NCBI RefSeq assembly: GCF_023062595.1
Contig: NZ_JALLAN010000016.1
Coordinates: 1 to 64,000 of the forward strand
DNA: 64,000 nucleotides
Direction: 5' to 3'
Source: Arthrobacter rhizosphaerae
GTDB lineage: Bacteria; Actinomycetota; Actinomycetes; Actinomycetales; Micrococcaceae
How positions within the stretch are numbered: position 1 is the first letter of the stretch; each line of letters begins with the position of its first letter. Position numbers and translations under genes: made by a program. The notes below the pieces were generated by a model. The model was not told the DNA's origin. It did no database searches and was given only the letters and a program-made list of their open reading frames with translations. Below, one piece after another: positions 18,215 through 26,377 of the stretch.

Positions 18215-18236
18215 CGCGGACCCTGCGAGGTCCGCG
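18215..18236 (-). repeat. Perfect 8-bp stem between lacI and the SBP gene
   Basis: CGCGGACC (18215-18222) pairs with GGTCCGCG (18229-18236) around a 6-base loop, 17 bases after the lacI stop codon. There is no T-run. It may attenuate read-through from lacI into the transporter genes or stabilise mRNA ends. Confidence 0.45.
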
Positions 18237-18252
18237 ACATGGGGTGTACTGG

Positions 18253-19257
18253 CTAGCGGACCGTGCCCCGGTCCACGAGCTCGGGGGCGACAAAGCGGAC
18301 GAGTGGTTCGCCAGCCTGGTCGGGATTATTGATCCTTTGAACAAGCCGCTCGACTGCCATCCGGCCAAGCTCGCCAGGGGAAGTCTCGACGGCGGTGTAC
18401 GGGAGTGAAAAGTCCCGTCCGAACTCCTTGGAATAGAGACTGACGACGGACAGATCGGATGGAACTGACATGCCACGATTGCTGAGGAACGCGGGCAGCG
18501 CTGCGATGGTCGCATCGTTGTGGACAATCAACGCGGTCGCGTCGGGCCGTGAACTCAGCATTGCCTCGAGGCTGGTCTGAATGGCAGGCTGCCGCGATTC
18601 GCCATAGTAGGTGTGCAAGTGGATGCCGTAGCGGGCTGCACGCTCCTGTGCCGCATCCCGGAAACGCCATGTATACGCTGCACCCCGGTCAAAGACATGC
18701 TTTGGCGGGCAAAGCAGCATGATGTCGCGATGCCCCAACCCGTAAAGGTTGTCGACTATAACCCTCGCCGCCTCTCCGAAGTCGAGATCGAAGACGTCAA
18801 GTCCATTGGGCTCACCGGGAAGCCCGATGAGTGCGCCGGGCTGACGCGCGGACCTCATCACCTCAATCCTCGGATCGGAATGGTGGATGTCCAGGAGGAC
18901 CACTCCGTCGACCATGTTCGACTCCGTCACCCTTCGCAGGGCCGCGGCGCCGTCGTCCTCGGTAATCATGAGGATGTCGTAGCCACGCTCCCGTGCCGCG
19001 CTGGAGACTGACATGACGTATTGCATCATTGCCGGCGCGAACTCGTCAGCGTTGAAGTGAAGCAGAAGCCCCAGAACCATGGTTTTCTGGCTCGCCAGTG
19101 CGCGTGCTCCGGCGTTAGGGGTGAAACCCAGGTTCTCCACTGCCGCCCGGATGCGTTCCTGGGTTTCCGGGGAGATGGAGCGTTTCCCCGAAAGGGCGTA
19201 TGAGACAGTGCTGCGCGAGACACCAGCCTCACGTGCCACGTCACCAATGGTTGCCAA
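18253..19257 (-). CDS. LacI-family repressor of the carbohydrate locus
   Basis: The protein is about 334 residues. The N-terminal LacI helix-turn-helix and hinge read ATIGDVAREAGVSRSTVSYA followed by LSGKRSISPETQERI. The C-terminal periplasmic-binding-like effector domain contains VDGVVLLDIHHSDPR and ALIVHNDATIAALPAFLSNRG. TTG 19257 is chosen because the helix-turn-helix begins there and AGGAGG lies just upstream (spacing is short, 4 bases); the open frame continues to 19362. Operator-like sites lie on its own promoter and on the divergent promoter. It is the first gene of the lacI-SBP-permease-permease-GH63 operon, which suggests autoregulation and local control by the imported sugar. Confidence 0.92.
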   Translation of the reverse strand: MATIGDVAREAGVSRSTVSYALSGKRSISPETQERIRAAVENLGFTPNAGARALASQKTMVLGLLLHFNADEFAPAMMQYVMSVSSAARERGYDILMITEDDGAAALRRVTESNMVDGVVLLDIHHSDPRIEVMRSARQPGALIGLPGEPNGLDVFDLDFGEAARVIVDNLYGLGHRDIMLLCPPKHVFDRGAAYTWRFRDAAQERAARYGIHLHTYYGESRQPAIQTSLEAMLSSRPDATALIVHNDATIAALPAFLSNRGMSVPSDLSVVSLYSKEFGRDFSLPYTAVETSPGELGRMAVERLVQRINNPDQAGEPLVRFVAPELVDRGTVR

Positions 19258-19270
19258 GGGTCCTCCTGAG

Positions 19271-19315
19271 TCGAATCGGTTCGCTAAATGTAACCTCGAT
19301 TTTTCATTCTGGCAA
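19271..19315 (-). promoter_or_regulatory. lacI operon promoter with LacI-type operator
   Basis: On the minus strand the -35 TTGCCA (19310-19315) and -10 TACATT (19287-19292) are 17 bases apart. Two bases after the -10 comes GCGAACCGATTCGA (19271-19284), a near-copy of the perfect operator on the divergent promoter. The position at the transcription start fits repression. Confidence 0.7.
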
Positions 19316-19405
19316 TGACGTGTAGTCGAAATGCCTCCAATCCGCTTCCGGAAGCGTGGCATAAGGCATCAGAAGGCCAGAATAAGACGGATTTCGGCCC
19401 TGCTC

Positions 19406-19450
19406 TTGTGGCCTCCATCACGCATATGTACACTGCTCGAACCGGTTCGA
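19406..19450 (+). promoter_or_regulatory. Promoter of the secreted hydrolase with perfect LacI-type palindrome
   Basis: The -35 TTGTGG (19406-19411), a 17-base spacer and -10 TACACT (19429-19434) are followed two bases later by TCGAACCGGTTCGA (19437-19450), a perfect 14-bp palindrome with the central CG typical of LacI-family operators. It leaves a leader of about 100 bases before the GTG start of the hydrolase gene. Confidence 0.72.
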
Positions 19451-19551
19451 CAACGTTATGACGTCCCCTCAAAAGCTATGCCCAGCAGGAATAACGACGT
19501 CGTTTCCCAGCGCTACGAACCCAACGTCCCCAACCAAGAAAGCGATACTCG

Positions 19552-22500
19552 GTGAAACGACAACAACGTCCACTCCCCAGCCGTGTCCTCTCCGCCACCC
19601 TCGCCGGCGCATTATGTGTCGGTGGAGGACTCACCCTGTTTGCCCCTTCGGGGGCACAAGCTGCCCCGGCGCCGATGATGGTGGCCGCGGCTGATGTTCC
19701 TCTTCCCGATGAGAGCCTGATCCTCCACTACGATTTCGAAGCCAACCAGGTGGCCGGCTCTACAGTTACGGACCTGTCAGCCAAGCACCTCAACGGTGCG
19801 ATCGCGAACGTAGCCAACGCTACGTTCGTGGACGGCCGCACACCGGGCACGCGGGCCATCAGCCTCCCCGGCGGTGCGTCAGGTTCGACGACGGCGCCCT
19901 ACGTCACAGTGCCGAACGGGCTCTTTCAGAGCGCGACAGCCATGACGGTGTCATCGTGGATGAAGTGGGATGGCGGCGCTGATTTTCAGTGGCTGTACGG
20001 CCTCGGCAAGGACCTGAACAACGCGACGTTCCTGACGCCGTCGTTCGCGGGAGACTCCAAAACGCGGTCATCGATCAAGCCTGTCAACGGGGCAGTCGAA
20101 GTCGGTGTTTCAGGAAGCAGCAAGATCCCGATTGGCAGCTGGGTCAACGTGACCACCACTATCGACCAGCAAACCATCACGTACTACCTCAACGGCGTAA
20201 GCCTGGGGACAAAGCCGGCAACGGTGGACCTGGTGGCGAAGATGTACTCGCCGACGAACACCACGTCCGGGGCCTTGGGTAAGGCGTTTTGGGGAGGGCA
20301 CCCCTTTTTTGACGGCGCGATTGATGACTTCAGGGTCTATTCCCAGGCGCTGAGCCCGGAGCAGGTGCGGACCCTGGCCGGTGACACGGTTGCGAGGGCG
20401 GACTTCACGGTGGATCTGGGAACCAGCACCGGCCCCTTCCACGGCGGAGCTTCAGGCACGCTTTACGGCGTGTACGGCGAGGGGCTGCCTTCCGCCAATC
20501 TCCTGGAAGCCATCAAACTGCGCACGGTCTCCACCAAGGCCCAGGACGGACCCCAGCACCCCGGAGCCGACGCCCTGGAAGTGGTCAAACCTCTGGCTGA
20601 TGCCTCCAATGGTGATGTTTATATCTACATGACCGACATCTACCGCGGCTTCCCCTACCAATGGCCCGGGAGCACGCCGGAAGCACGCCTGAACGACTAC
20701 AAGGCCAAGGTTGCTGCCCAGGTTGATCAGGTGCTGCAGCTTCCCGTCGAGTACCGGGACAATATTGTTTTCGTGCCGTACAACGAACCCGAAGGGAACA
20801 TGTTCGGCACCAGCACGTGGAGCTACAACAACATCAGCTGGCTGAACGACCCGCAGTATTTCTTTAAGGCGTGGGACGACACGTACAAGATCATCAGGGC
20901 GAAGATGCCGACGGCCCGGATCGGCGGCCCGAATACCAGCACGCTTTATAACCAGGTGGAGGGTTTCCTAAAGCACACGGTGGCGGCCGGAACGGTGCCG
21001 GACGTGATGACCTGGCATGAACTCAGCGCTCCGCAATTGATCCGCACCAATGTTGCCCGTTACCGCGGTTGGGAAGATAGAGCGTTCGCCGGCACTGCCC
21101 TGGCCGGGAAGCATCTGCCAATCAATCTCAACGAATATGCCTTCAACTACCACACGTCAGTCCCGGGGCAGATGATCCAGTGGTTCTCCGCCATCGAGGA
21201 CTCAAAGGTGGACGGCGACATCGCCTATTGGAACATTGACGGTAACCTCAGCGACTCGGCCGTCCAGGCAAACCGCGCCAATGGCCAGTGGTGGCTGCTG
21301 AACGCCTACGCCCAGATGTCCGGGGATACTGTGAAGGTCACCCCGCCCAAGCCCAACGTCAGCTACACCCTTCAGGGCGTGGCAACTCTGGACAAGGCCA
21401 AGGCGCAATCGCGTATCCTCCTTGGTGGGACCAGCGGCAATCAGCATGTGCAGGTCAACGGAGTGGATCCGGCAGTGTTCGGCAGCAGCGTGCACGCCCT
21501 GGTCAGGGAGATCGGCTGGAGCGGGCAGTTGGGTGATGCGGCCCAGCCGTCGGTGGTTGGTCAGCTGAACCTCCCGGTGACGAACGGCTCGATCGGCTTC
21601 GATTTCGGTGCGCACCTGCCCGCTCTCAACGCTGATTCCTCCTATGAGATCATCCTCACCCCCGGCGGGAAAGCCTCCACCGGCACCCCCGCAACCACGT
21701 TGTGGAAGGGAACGTACGAGGCCGAGAACGCCGCCTTCACCGGAACCGGCTACACCAAAAACGGGCCGGAAGGCACGCCGTCGGCCGTCTCGAAGTTCTA
21801 CACCTCAGGAAACTACAACGTCGGCGGCCTTCGCACGGATTCAGACATCAAGCTGAACTTCGATGTCACCGTGCCGCAGAACGGGGACTACGATCTCAGC
21901 GTCTTCGCAAACTCCCTGAACACCTTCGGGCTGGTCCAGGAACAAGGGCCCACAAACGTGTTCCTCACCGTCGACGGCGGAGCGGAGCAGGAAATGTACC
22001 TCCCGCTGGGTTACAAGTGGGTGGTCTGGGATCACGCAGACACCAAGGTGAAACTGACCGCCGGGAAACACACCATTTCCCTGTCTGCGAAGAACCTGGC
22101 CGGAACCAAGGGGACCAAGGGCGACGCCATTGTGGACAAGATCGACCTCACCCTGAAAAACCCAGCTGCGGCACAGACCGTATATGAAGGCGAAAACGCA
22201 ACCCTCAAGGGGGCAGTGGCCGACTACACCCGCACCGGGGTTTCCGGTTCGGGAACGGCACGCATCACTCAGGGCCAAAGCGCCACGTTCTGGGTCTACT
22301 CTGCCGCTGACGGCGAGGCTGAGCTCTCCGCGGACGTCCTCGGCACCGGTACGGCGAACCTGAGCGTAAACGGCCAGAAGGTGGCCGAAGGAATCACCGG
22401 GCCGCTCACCAAGGCGGTGTTCCTCGCGGGAGGCATCAACAAGGTCGAGGTAACAGCTGATTCGGGCACACTCTACGTGGACCGGGTCCGCACAGGGGCA

Positions 22501-23004
22501 TCAACCGGGAAGCTCACCTCCACCGCCTATGAAGGGGAGACGGCTACGCTCTCCGGTTCCGCTGCCATCACCAACTACCTGTTGGCCTCAGGCGGCAAGG
22601 CAGTGACGAATGTTGGCGGAGATCCTGACAACACCAACACCCTCACTTTCGGAAACGTCCAGGCACCCGTAGCCGGTACGTATGCGCTGACCGTGCGCTA
22701 CTCCAACCAGGAGCAGTCTCCGGCCACGCACTACAATCCCGACCCGTTGGCACGCCATGCGGAAATCCAGGTCAACGGCGGAACCACCAAGCGAGGCTGG
22801 TTCCCCCACACGTTCCACGCGGACAACTTCTGGGAGCTGACAATCCCCGTGGAGCTGAAAGCAGGAACGAACACCATCCGGTTCTCCTCCCAGGAGCTGC
22901 CGAACTTCAACAGCACCGAACTGCTCTCAGCGTCCGCTCCGGAACTGTTGAGGTCGAAATACGCACCAAACATCGACCGCATTCGGGTGACCGCCTTGAA
23001 GTGA
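19552..23004 (+). CDS. Secreted multidomain glycoside hydrolase (LamG - clan A GH - 3x CBM35/6-like)
   Basis: The 1150-residue exported enzyme has a signal peptide ending near AQA (about residue 37). A LamG/concanavalin-like domain follows (about 55-250, ending DGAIDDFRVYSQALSPEQV). The (beta/alpha)8-type catalytic region (about 275-610) resembles GH39 and other clan A families: acid/base candidate Glu412 in YNEPEGN and nucleophile candidate Glu528 in NLNEYAFN, 116 residues apart, as in clan A. After a beta-rich segment come three modules starting with YEAEN or YEGE-type motifs near 722, 878 and 993, typical of CBM35/CBM6. No sortase motif is seen, so it is probably released. GTG start with a weak Shine-Dalgarno. 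It is divergent from, and shares operators with, the lacI-ABC-GH63 operon. The polymer substrate is unknown. Confidence 0.85.
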   Translation: MKRQQRPLPSRVLSATLAGALCVGGGLTLFAPSGAQAAPAPMMVAAADVPLPDESLILHYDFEANQVAGSTVTDLSAKHLNGAIANVANATFVDGRTPGTRAISLPGGASGSTTAPYVTVPNGLFQSATAMTVSSWMKWDGGADFQWLYGLGKDLNNATFLTPSFAGDSKTRSSIKPVNGAVEVGVSGSSKIPIGSWVNVTTTIDQQTITYYLNGVSLGTKPATVDLVAKMYSPTNTTSGALGKAFWGGHPFFDGAIDDFRVYSQALSPEQVRTLAGDTVARADFTVDLGTSTGPFHGGASGTLYGVYGEGLPSANLLEAIKLRTVSTKAQDGPQHPGADALEVVKPLADASNGDVYIYMTDIYRGFPYQWPGSTPEARLNDYKAKVAAQVDQVLQLPVEYRDNIVFVPYNEPEGNMFGTSTWSYNNISWLNDPQYFFKAWDDTYKIIRAKMPTARIGGPNTSTLYNQVEGFLKHTVAAGTVPDVMTWHELSAPQLIRTNVARYRGWEDRAFAGTALAGKHLPINLNEYAFNYHTSVPGQMIQWFSAIEDSKVDGDIAYWNIDGNLSDSAVQANRANGQWWLLNAYAQMSGDTVKVTPPKPNVSYTLQGVATLDKAKAQSRILLGGTSGNQHVQVNGVDPAVFGSSVHALVREIGWSGQLGDAAQPSVVGQLNLPVTNGSIGFDFGAHLPALNADSSYEIILTPGGKASTGTPATTLWKGTYEAENAAFTGTGYTKNGPEGTPSAVSKFYTSGNYNVGGLRTDSDIKLNFDVTVPQNGDYDLSVFANSLNTFGLVQEQGPTNVFLTVDGGAEQEMYLPLGYKWVVWDHADTKVKLTAGKHTISLSAKNLAGTKGTKGDAIVDKIDLTLKNPAAAQTVYEGENATLKGAVADYTRTGVSGSGTARITQGQSATFWVYSAADGEAELSADVLGTGTANLSVNGQKVAEGITGPLTKAVFLAGGINKVEVTADSGTLYVDRVRTGASTGKLTSTAYEGETATLSGSAAITNYLLASGGKAVTNVGGDPDNTNTLTFGNVQAPVAGTYALTVRYSNQEQSPATHYNPDPLARHAEIQVNGGTTKRGWFPHTFHADNFWELTIPVELKAGTNTIRFSSQELPNFNSTELLSASAPELLRSKYAPNIDRIRVTALK

Positions 23005-23057
23005 CGCAGAGTTCTTCGTGAAGTAAGAACGATGCATCACTCATCCTGACCCCCACT

Positions 23058-23109
23058 GGCAAAGAGGGAGGGGAGGCCCAAAAGCCTGCCCTCCCTCTAC
23101 GCGTTTGCC
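23058..23109 (+). terminator. Stem-loop after the secreted hydrolase gene
   Basis: GAGGGAGGGGAGGC (23064-23077) pairs with GCCTGCCCTCCCTC (23084-23097) with one mismatch. Outer GGCAAA (23058-23063) and TTTGCC (23104-23109) extend it. It sits between convergent genes and probably terminates both. Confidence 0.7.
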
Positions 23110-23150
23110 ACAGCACAGGGGGCGGGCTCACACTGGGCCCGCGAGCCGCC

Positions 23151-23777
23151 TCAGAAACGCGGTATACCCAACGTGGAAAGAAGGTCCTCGTGCAGCTGGA
23201 ACCAGACGGAGTGATAGGAGGCCGGACTGTCCGTCACGTAGTCCAGGTCTCCGAACTTGCTGCGCGTGATCGCGTCCCCGAGCCGTAGGGCGTACCGCTC
23301 AAACCGGGGCAGTGCCGTGGCCAGCTCGGAACAAACAACTCCGGCTCGGGCATGAAACTCCACAAACCTGTACAGGACGCGCGCGTCGTAGCCGGAATCG
23401 CTGTGATCGTTCATCTTCAGAGTTCCGTCACCGGGTATTGTCTGCCACGCTGTACAGAGATCCAGCAGCTCCGGATTCAGCACCAGGAAGCGCCCATATG
23501 CCTCAGTCAAAGCTTCTCTTGTGCCGGCCGCGGCGAGCTCGCTGGCGATCAGCTCCGCATCTTTTGTTCGGCCGGCTTCCGTCAGGCCCCACCCGCCGAA
23601 ATGGCCGGGAACGCGGGTCACCAGACCGGCCACAGCCAGGTCCAGAAGTTGCGACTCAGTCTCGGGTTCAGAAAGTCCGGCAGTAGCAGCGATGCGCTGG
23701 AGGCTCGCGAAACCGATGCAGCGGATGGTGTGAAGCACCAGGGGATCGAGGTTGCTTGGTTGGGGCGTCTCGCGCAT
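23151..23777 (-). CDS. Winged-helix domain protein, unknown role
   Basis: The 208-residue protein has an N-terminal winged-helix-like segment (about 12-75): LHTIRCIGFASLQRIAATAG, then SEPETESQLLDLAVAGLVTR with a wing containing GGWGLTEAGR. The C-terminal 110 residues are helical with conserved-looking acidic and His residues (MNDHSDSGYDARV; FVEFHARAG) but no known fold that I recognise. It is the last gene of a four-gene leftward series, 30 bases after the rifampin-phosphotransferase-like gene. It could be a regulator or a partner of that enzyme; this is inference. Confidence 0.7.
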   Translation of the reverse strand: MRETPQPSNLDPLVLHTIRCIGFASLQRIAATAGLSEPETESQLLDLAVAGLVTRVPGHFGGWGLTEAGRTKDAELIASELAAAGTREALTEAYGRFLVLNPELLDLCTAWQTIPGDGTLKMNDHSDSGYDARVLYRFVEFHARAGVVCSELATALPRFERYALRLGDAITRSKFGDLDYVTDSPASYHSVWFQLHEDLLSTLGIPRF

Positions 23778-23807
23778 GGGGCTGATGCTACCTCGTACGA
23801 CGCTGAA

Positions 23808-26333
23808 CTACAGGTTGGCTTGACCGGAATCGGGGCCAGCCGCCGTGACCCGCCCCAGAGTTCCGTCCACCTGCACACTTTGCCCGTTCACCAGCGTGCT
23901 GGTCCCCGAGCCCGTGCCCATGACGGCCGGGATTCCGTATTCTCTTGCCACGATCGCAGCATGGGAGCCGATGCCGCCCGCATCCACCACCACTGCGGCT
24001 GCCCGCCGGAACAGGGGTGTCCAGGCGGGATTGGTGTAGGGGCAGACGAGGATCTCACCGCTGCGCAGCAACCCGAATTCGTCCGGCCCCCGGATGATCC
24101 GAACAGTTCCGGTGGCAACACCACGGCTGGCCGGCATGCCCGATACGAGTGTTCCCGCGGCACGGCGCTTGTGTAGGAACAAGACTGCCGGATCCACCAG
24201 CGGAATTCCCTCCAGTTCCCGGCGCTTGGCCATCCTGGCCAGTACCAGCCGGCGGTACCGTTCGCGTTCGACGGCGGGCAGCGCTCCGCCGTCGTTCATT
24301 TCCGCCAGTTCCTCGAAGCGGAGGTGATGGACGTCCGCAGTGTCTGCCAACACTCCGCCATCGTGCAGGCGCCTGCCCAGGTCAAGTAACGCTCTGCGAA
24401 GGGGTGGCATCACCTTGGTGGCGTAGAAGTGGCTGTCCTCGCGGAAGGCCATGCCGGTTTTTGCGGCCTCGACGGCGGACAGCAGGTGCCGGCGTACGGC
24501 CGGTATCCTCCTCATGGCGGGGTGCCTCATCAGCTCGGCCAACGCCGCCCCGGTCTGGTCTGTGGCCGGCTTCCGCTCACCCAGCATCGAGGTGACGAGG
24601 CCCAGCACGACGTCCGGGGCGTCAGACCACGTGGGCGAGCTGCTCAGCACGATGCTCACCGTTTCCCGGTGCCCGTACTCCGCCAAAAAGGCCCGAAAGC
24701 CGCTGTGAAATTCCCTGAACTCAGGCTCGGACTCCAGCCGCGCCAGGAGTTCGCCCGGGCCGCCGGGCCCGGCGAAGGCAAGCATCAGGCCGGGATGCGA
24801 CCTCACCTGCAGGGCCAGGTCCTCCAGCGCACGGTTGGCCTGGCTGGTGCGTGTTTCCGCACCCGCAATGAGTACTGAACCGAGGTGCTTCTTGCCCAGC
24901 AGCAGGAGCATCAGCCGCAGCTTCAGCTGCGGAACAAAGGCGCCAGGCAGGTAAGAGATCCGCAAATCGGTGATCCCGCGCATCGTAGCGAAAGTCTCCT
25001 CGGCGAGCCCCACCACCTCCTGCCAGGTCAGGGACCGTGGATCCTGCGCCTCGAGCCGGCTGACGTTATCCAGGAACATCGTGAATCTGCTGTCCCGCGT
25101 CCACACAGCAGGATTGAACCGTCGGGCCCTCCGCGCCACCGAGACGGGGGCGGCGAGGGTTCGAAGCGTCGGGTGCGGCACCGGAGGAACCAACCGGAGC
25201 ACCACGCCGTCCTCCTCGGGAAGCAACTTTTCAACCGTGGGAAAAACGACGCCGACGCTGCCCGCCATGCCCCGGAGCATGGCCAGGACCCCGCGCTGCA
25301 TCCACCCCGAGACGTCCAAGGGATAGGGCCGCATCTGGAACATCTCGACAAAGAACGGTCCCATCAGCCTCTGGAACGGGTTCAACCGGAGCGGCGGCGG
25401 CGGCAGGGCCGTCATCGGCCGTGCCTGGAGCACATACACACGGCCGTCCGCCACGGCCCATTCCATATCCTGGGGCCTGCCGAAATGGTCCTGTGCCCGG
25501 AGCGCCAATCTTGCCAGCTCCTCAAGGTGCCCCTCAGAGAGGGCGGGACGGGTGGTGCCCGTACCGGCACTCTCCTCGGTGCCCCCGCCGGCCACGGAAC
25601 GGATGCTCAACTGGTGGCCGCCAGGGGTGAACGCCCGGACCTTCCCTGTGGTGTCCAGGACATAGTGCTCCGGTGTGACCAGCCCTGAAACCACGGCTTC
25701 ACCGAGACCGGGGCTGGCATCGATGACGATCTCACCGCGCTCGCCGGTCACCGGATTCGCACTGAACATGACACCGGCCATCTCCGCCTGCACCATGTCC
25801 TGAACGACGACGGCGATGGCAACCTGCCGCTGGTCGATCCCCTGCCGCTGCCGGTACGAGATGGCCCGGTCCGTCCACAGAGAGGCCCAGCAATCCAACA
25901 CGGCCTGAAGAAGTGACTCCTCGCCGACGATGTTCAGAAAAGTGTCCTGTTGACCGGCAAAAGCGGCCCCGGGCAGGTCCTCAGCCGTGGCGCTTGAACG
26001 CACGGCCACCGGCCCGCCTCCCATTGCCGTGTAGGACGCGGCGATTTCCGCGCGGACAGCGTCCGGTATCTTCGCCTGGCTGAACAGATCCCGGATTTGC
26101 GATGCGGGCGCCTGGTCAGCGTCGTTGAACCCCGCAAGCAGCCTGTCCAGCCTGTCTCGCAAGCCGCTTTCCGCCAGAAGGGCGCCATAGGCGTCGGTGG
26201 TGACAACGAAACCTGCCGGCACCGGGAAGCCTTGGCGTCGCAGTTCGCCGAGGTTGGCGCCTTTTCCTCCAGCCAATAAAAGATCGTCGGCGCCAAAGTC
26301 GGCGAGGATGCCGACGGTGTTCTGCTCAGTCAT
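23808..26333 (-). CDS. Rifampin-phosphotransferase-like / PEP-synthase-like phosphotransferase
   Basis: The 841-residue protein begins with the PEP-synthase ATP-grasp domain: GGKGANLGELRRQGFPVPAGF (about 22-42), VAVRSSATAEDLPGAAFAGQ (about 109-128) and DMEWAVADGRVYVLQARPMT near 305-324. A unique middle region of about 400 residues follows. The swivelling phosphohistidine domain is at the C-terminus with His791 in GGIGSHAAIVARE. PpsA and pyruvate phosphate dikinase place a PEP-binding barrel after the His domain; it is absent here. The ATP-grasp/middle/His order and length match rifampin phosphotransferases (RPH), which transfer the beta-phosphate of ATP to rifamycins. Whether the middle domain binds rifamycin cannot be told by eye. 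I see no dyad like the rifamycin-associated element upstream. Confidence 0.82.
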   Translation of the reverse strand: MTEQNTVGILADFGADDLLLAGGKGANLGELRRQGFPVPAGFVVTTDAYGALLAESGLRDRLDRLLAGFNDADQAPASQIRDLFSQAKIPDAVRAEIAASYTAMGGGPVAVRSSATAEDLPGAAFAGQQDTFLNIVGEESLLQAVLDCWASLWTDRAISYRQRQGIDQRQVAIAVVVQDMVQAEMAGVMFSANPVTGERGEIVIDASPGLGEAVVSGLVTPEHYVLDTTGKVRAFTPGGHQLSIRSVAGGGTEESAGTGTTRPALSEGHLEELARLALRAQDHFGRPQDMEWAVADGRVYVLQARPMTALPPPPLRLNPFQRLMGPFFVEMFQMRPYPLDVSGWMQRGVLAMLRGMAGSVGVVFPTVEKLLPEEDGVVLRLVPPVPHPTLRTLAAPVSVARRARRFNPAVWTRDSRFTMFLDNVSRLEAQDPRSLTWQEVVGLAEETFATMRGITDLRISYLPGAFVPQLKLRLMLLLLGKKHLGSVLIAGAETRTSQANRALEDLALQVRSHPGLMLAFAGPGGPGELLARLESEPEFREFHSGFRAFLAEYGHRETVSIVLSSSPTWSDAPDVVLGLVTSMLGERKPATDQTGAALAELMRHPAMRRIPAVRRHLLSAVEAAKTGMAFREDSHFYATKVMPPLRRALLDLGRRLHDGGVLADTADVHHLRFEELAEMNDGGALPAVERERYRRLVLARMAKRRELEGIPLVDPAVLFLHKRRAAGTLVSGMPASRGVATGTVRIIRGPDEFGLLRSGEILVCPYTNPAWTPLFRRAAAVVVDAGGIGSHAAIVAREYGIPAVMGTGSGTSTLVNGQSVQVDGTLGRVTAAGPDSGQANL

Positions 26334-26377
26334 TCGGGGCTCCTGACGGGAACTGGCTGGTCCTTCACAAGCTACGC

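Noticed and set aside
26334..26377. Rifamycin-associated element upstream of the RPH-like gene
   Set aside because: The 44-base gap contains no inverted repeat of the expected size.
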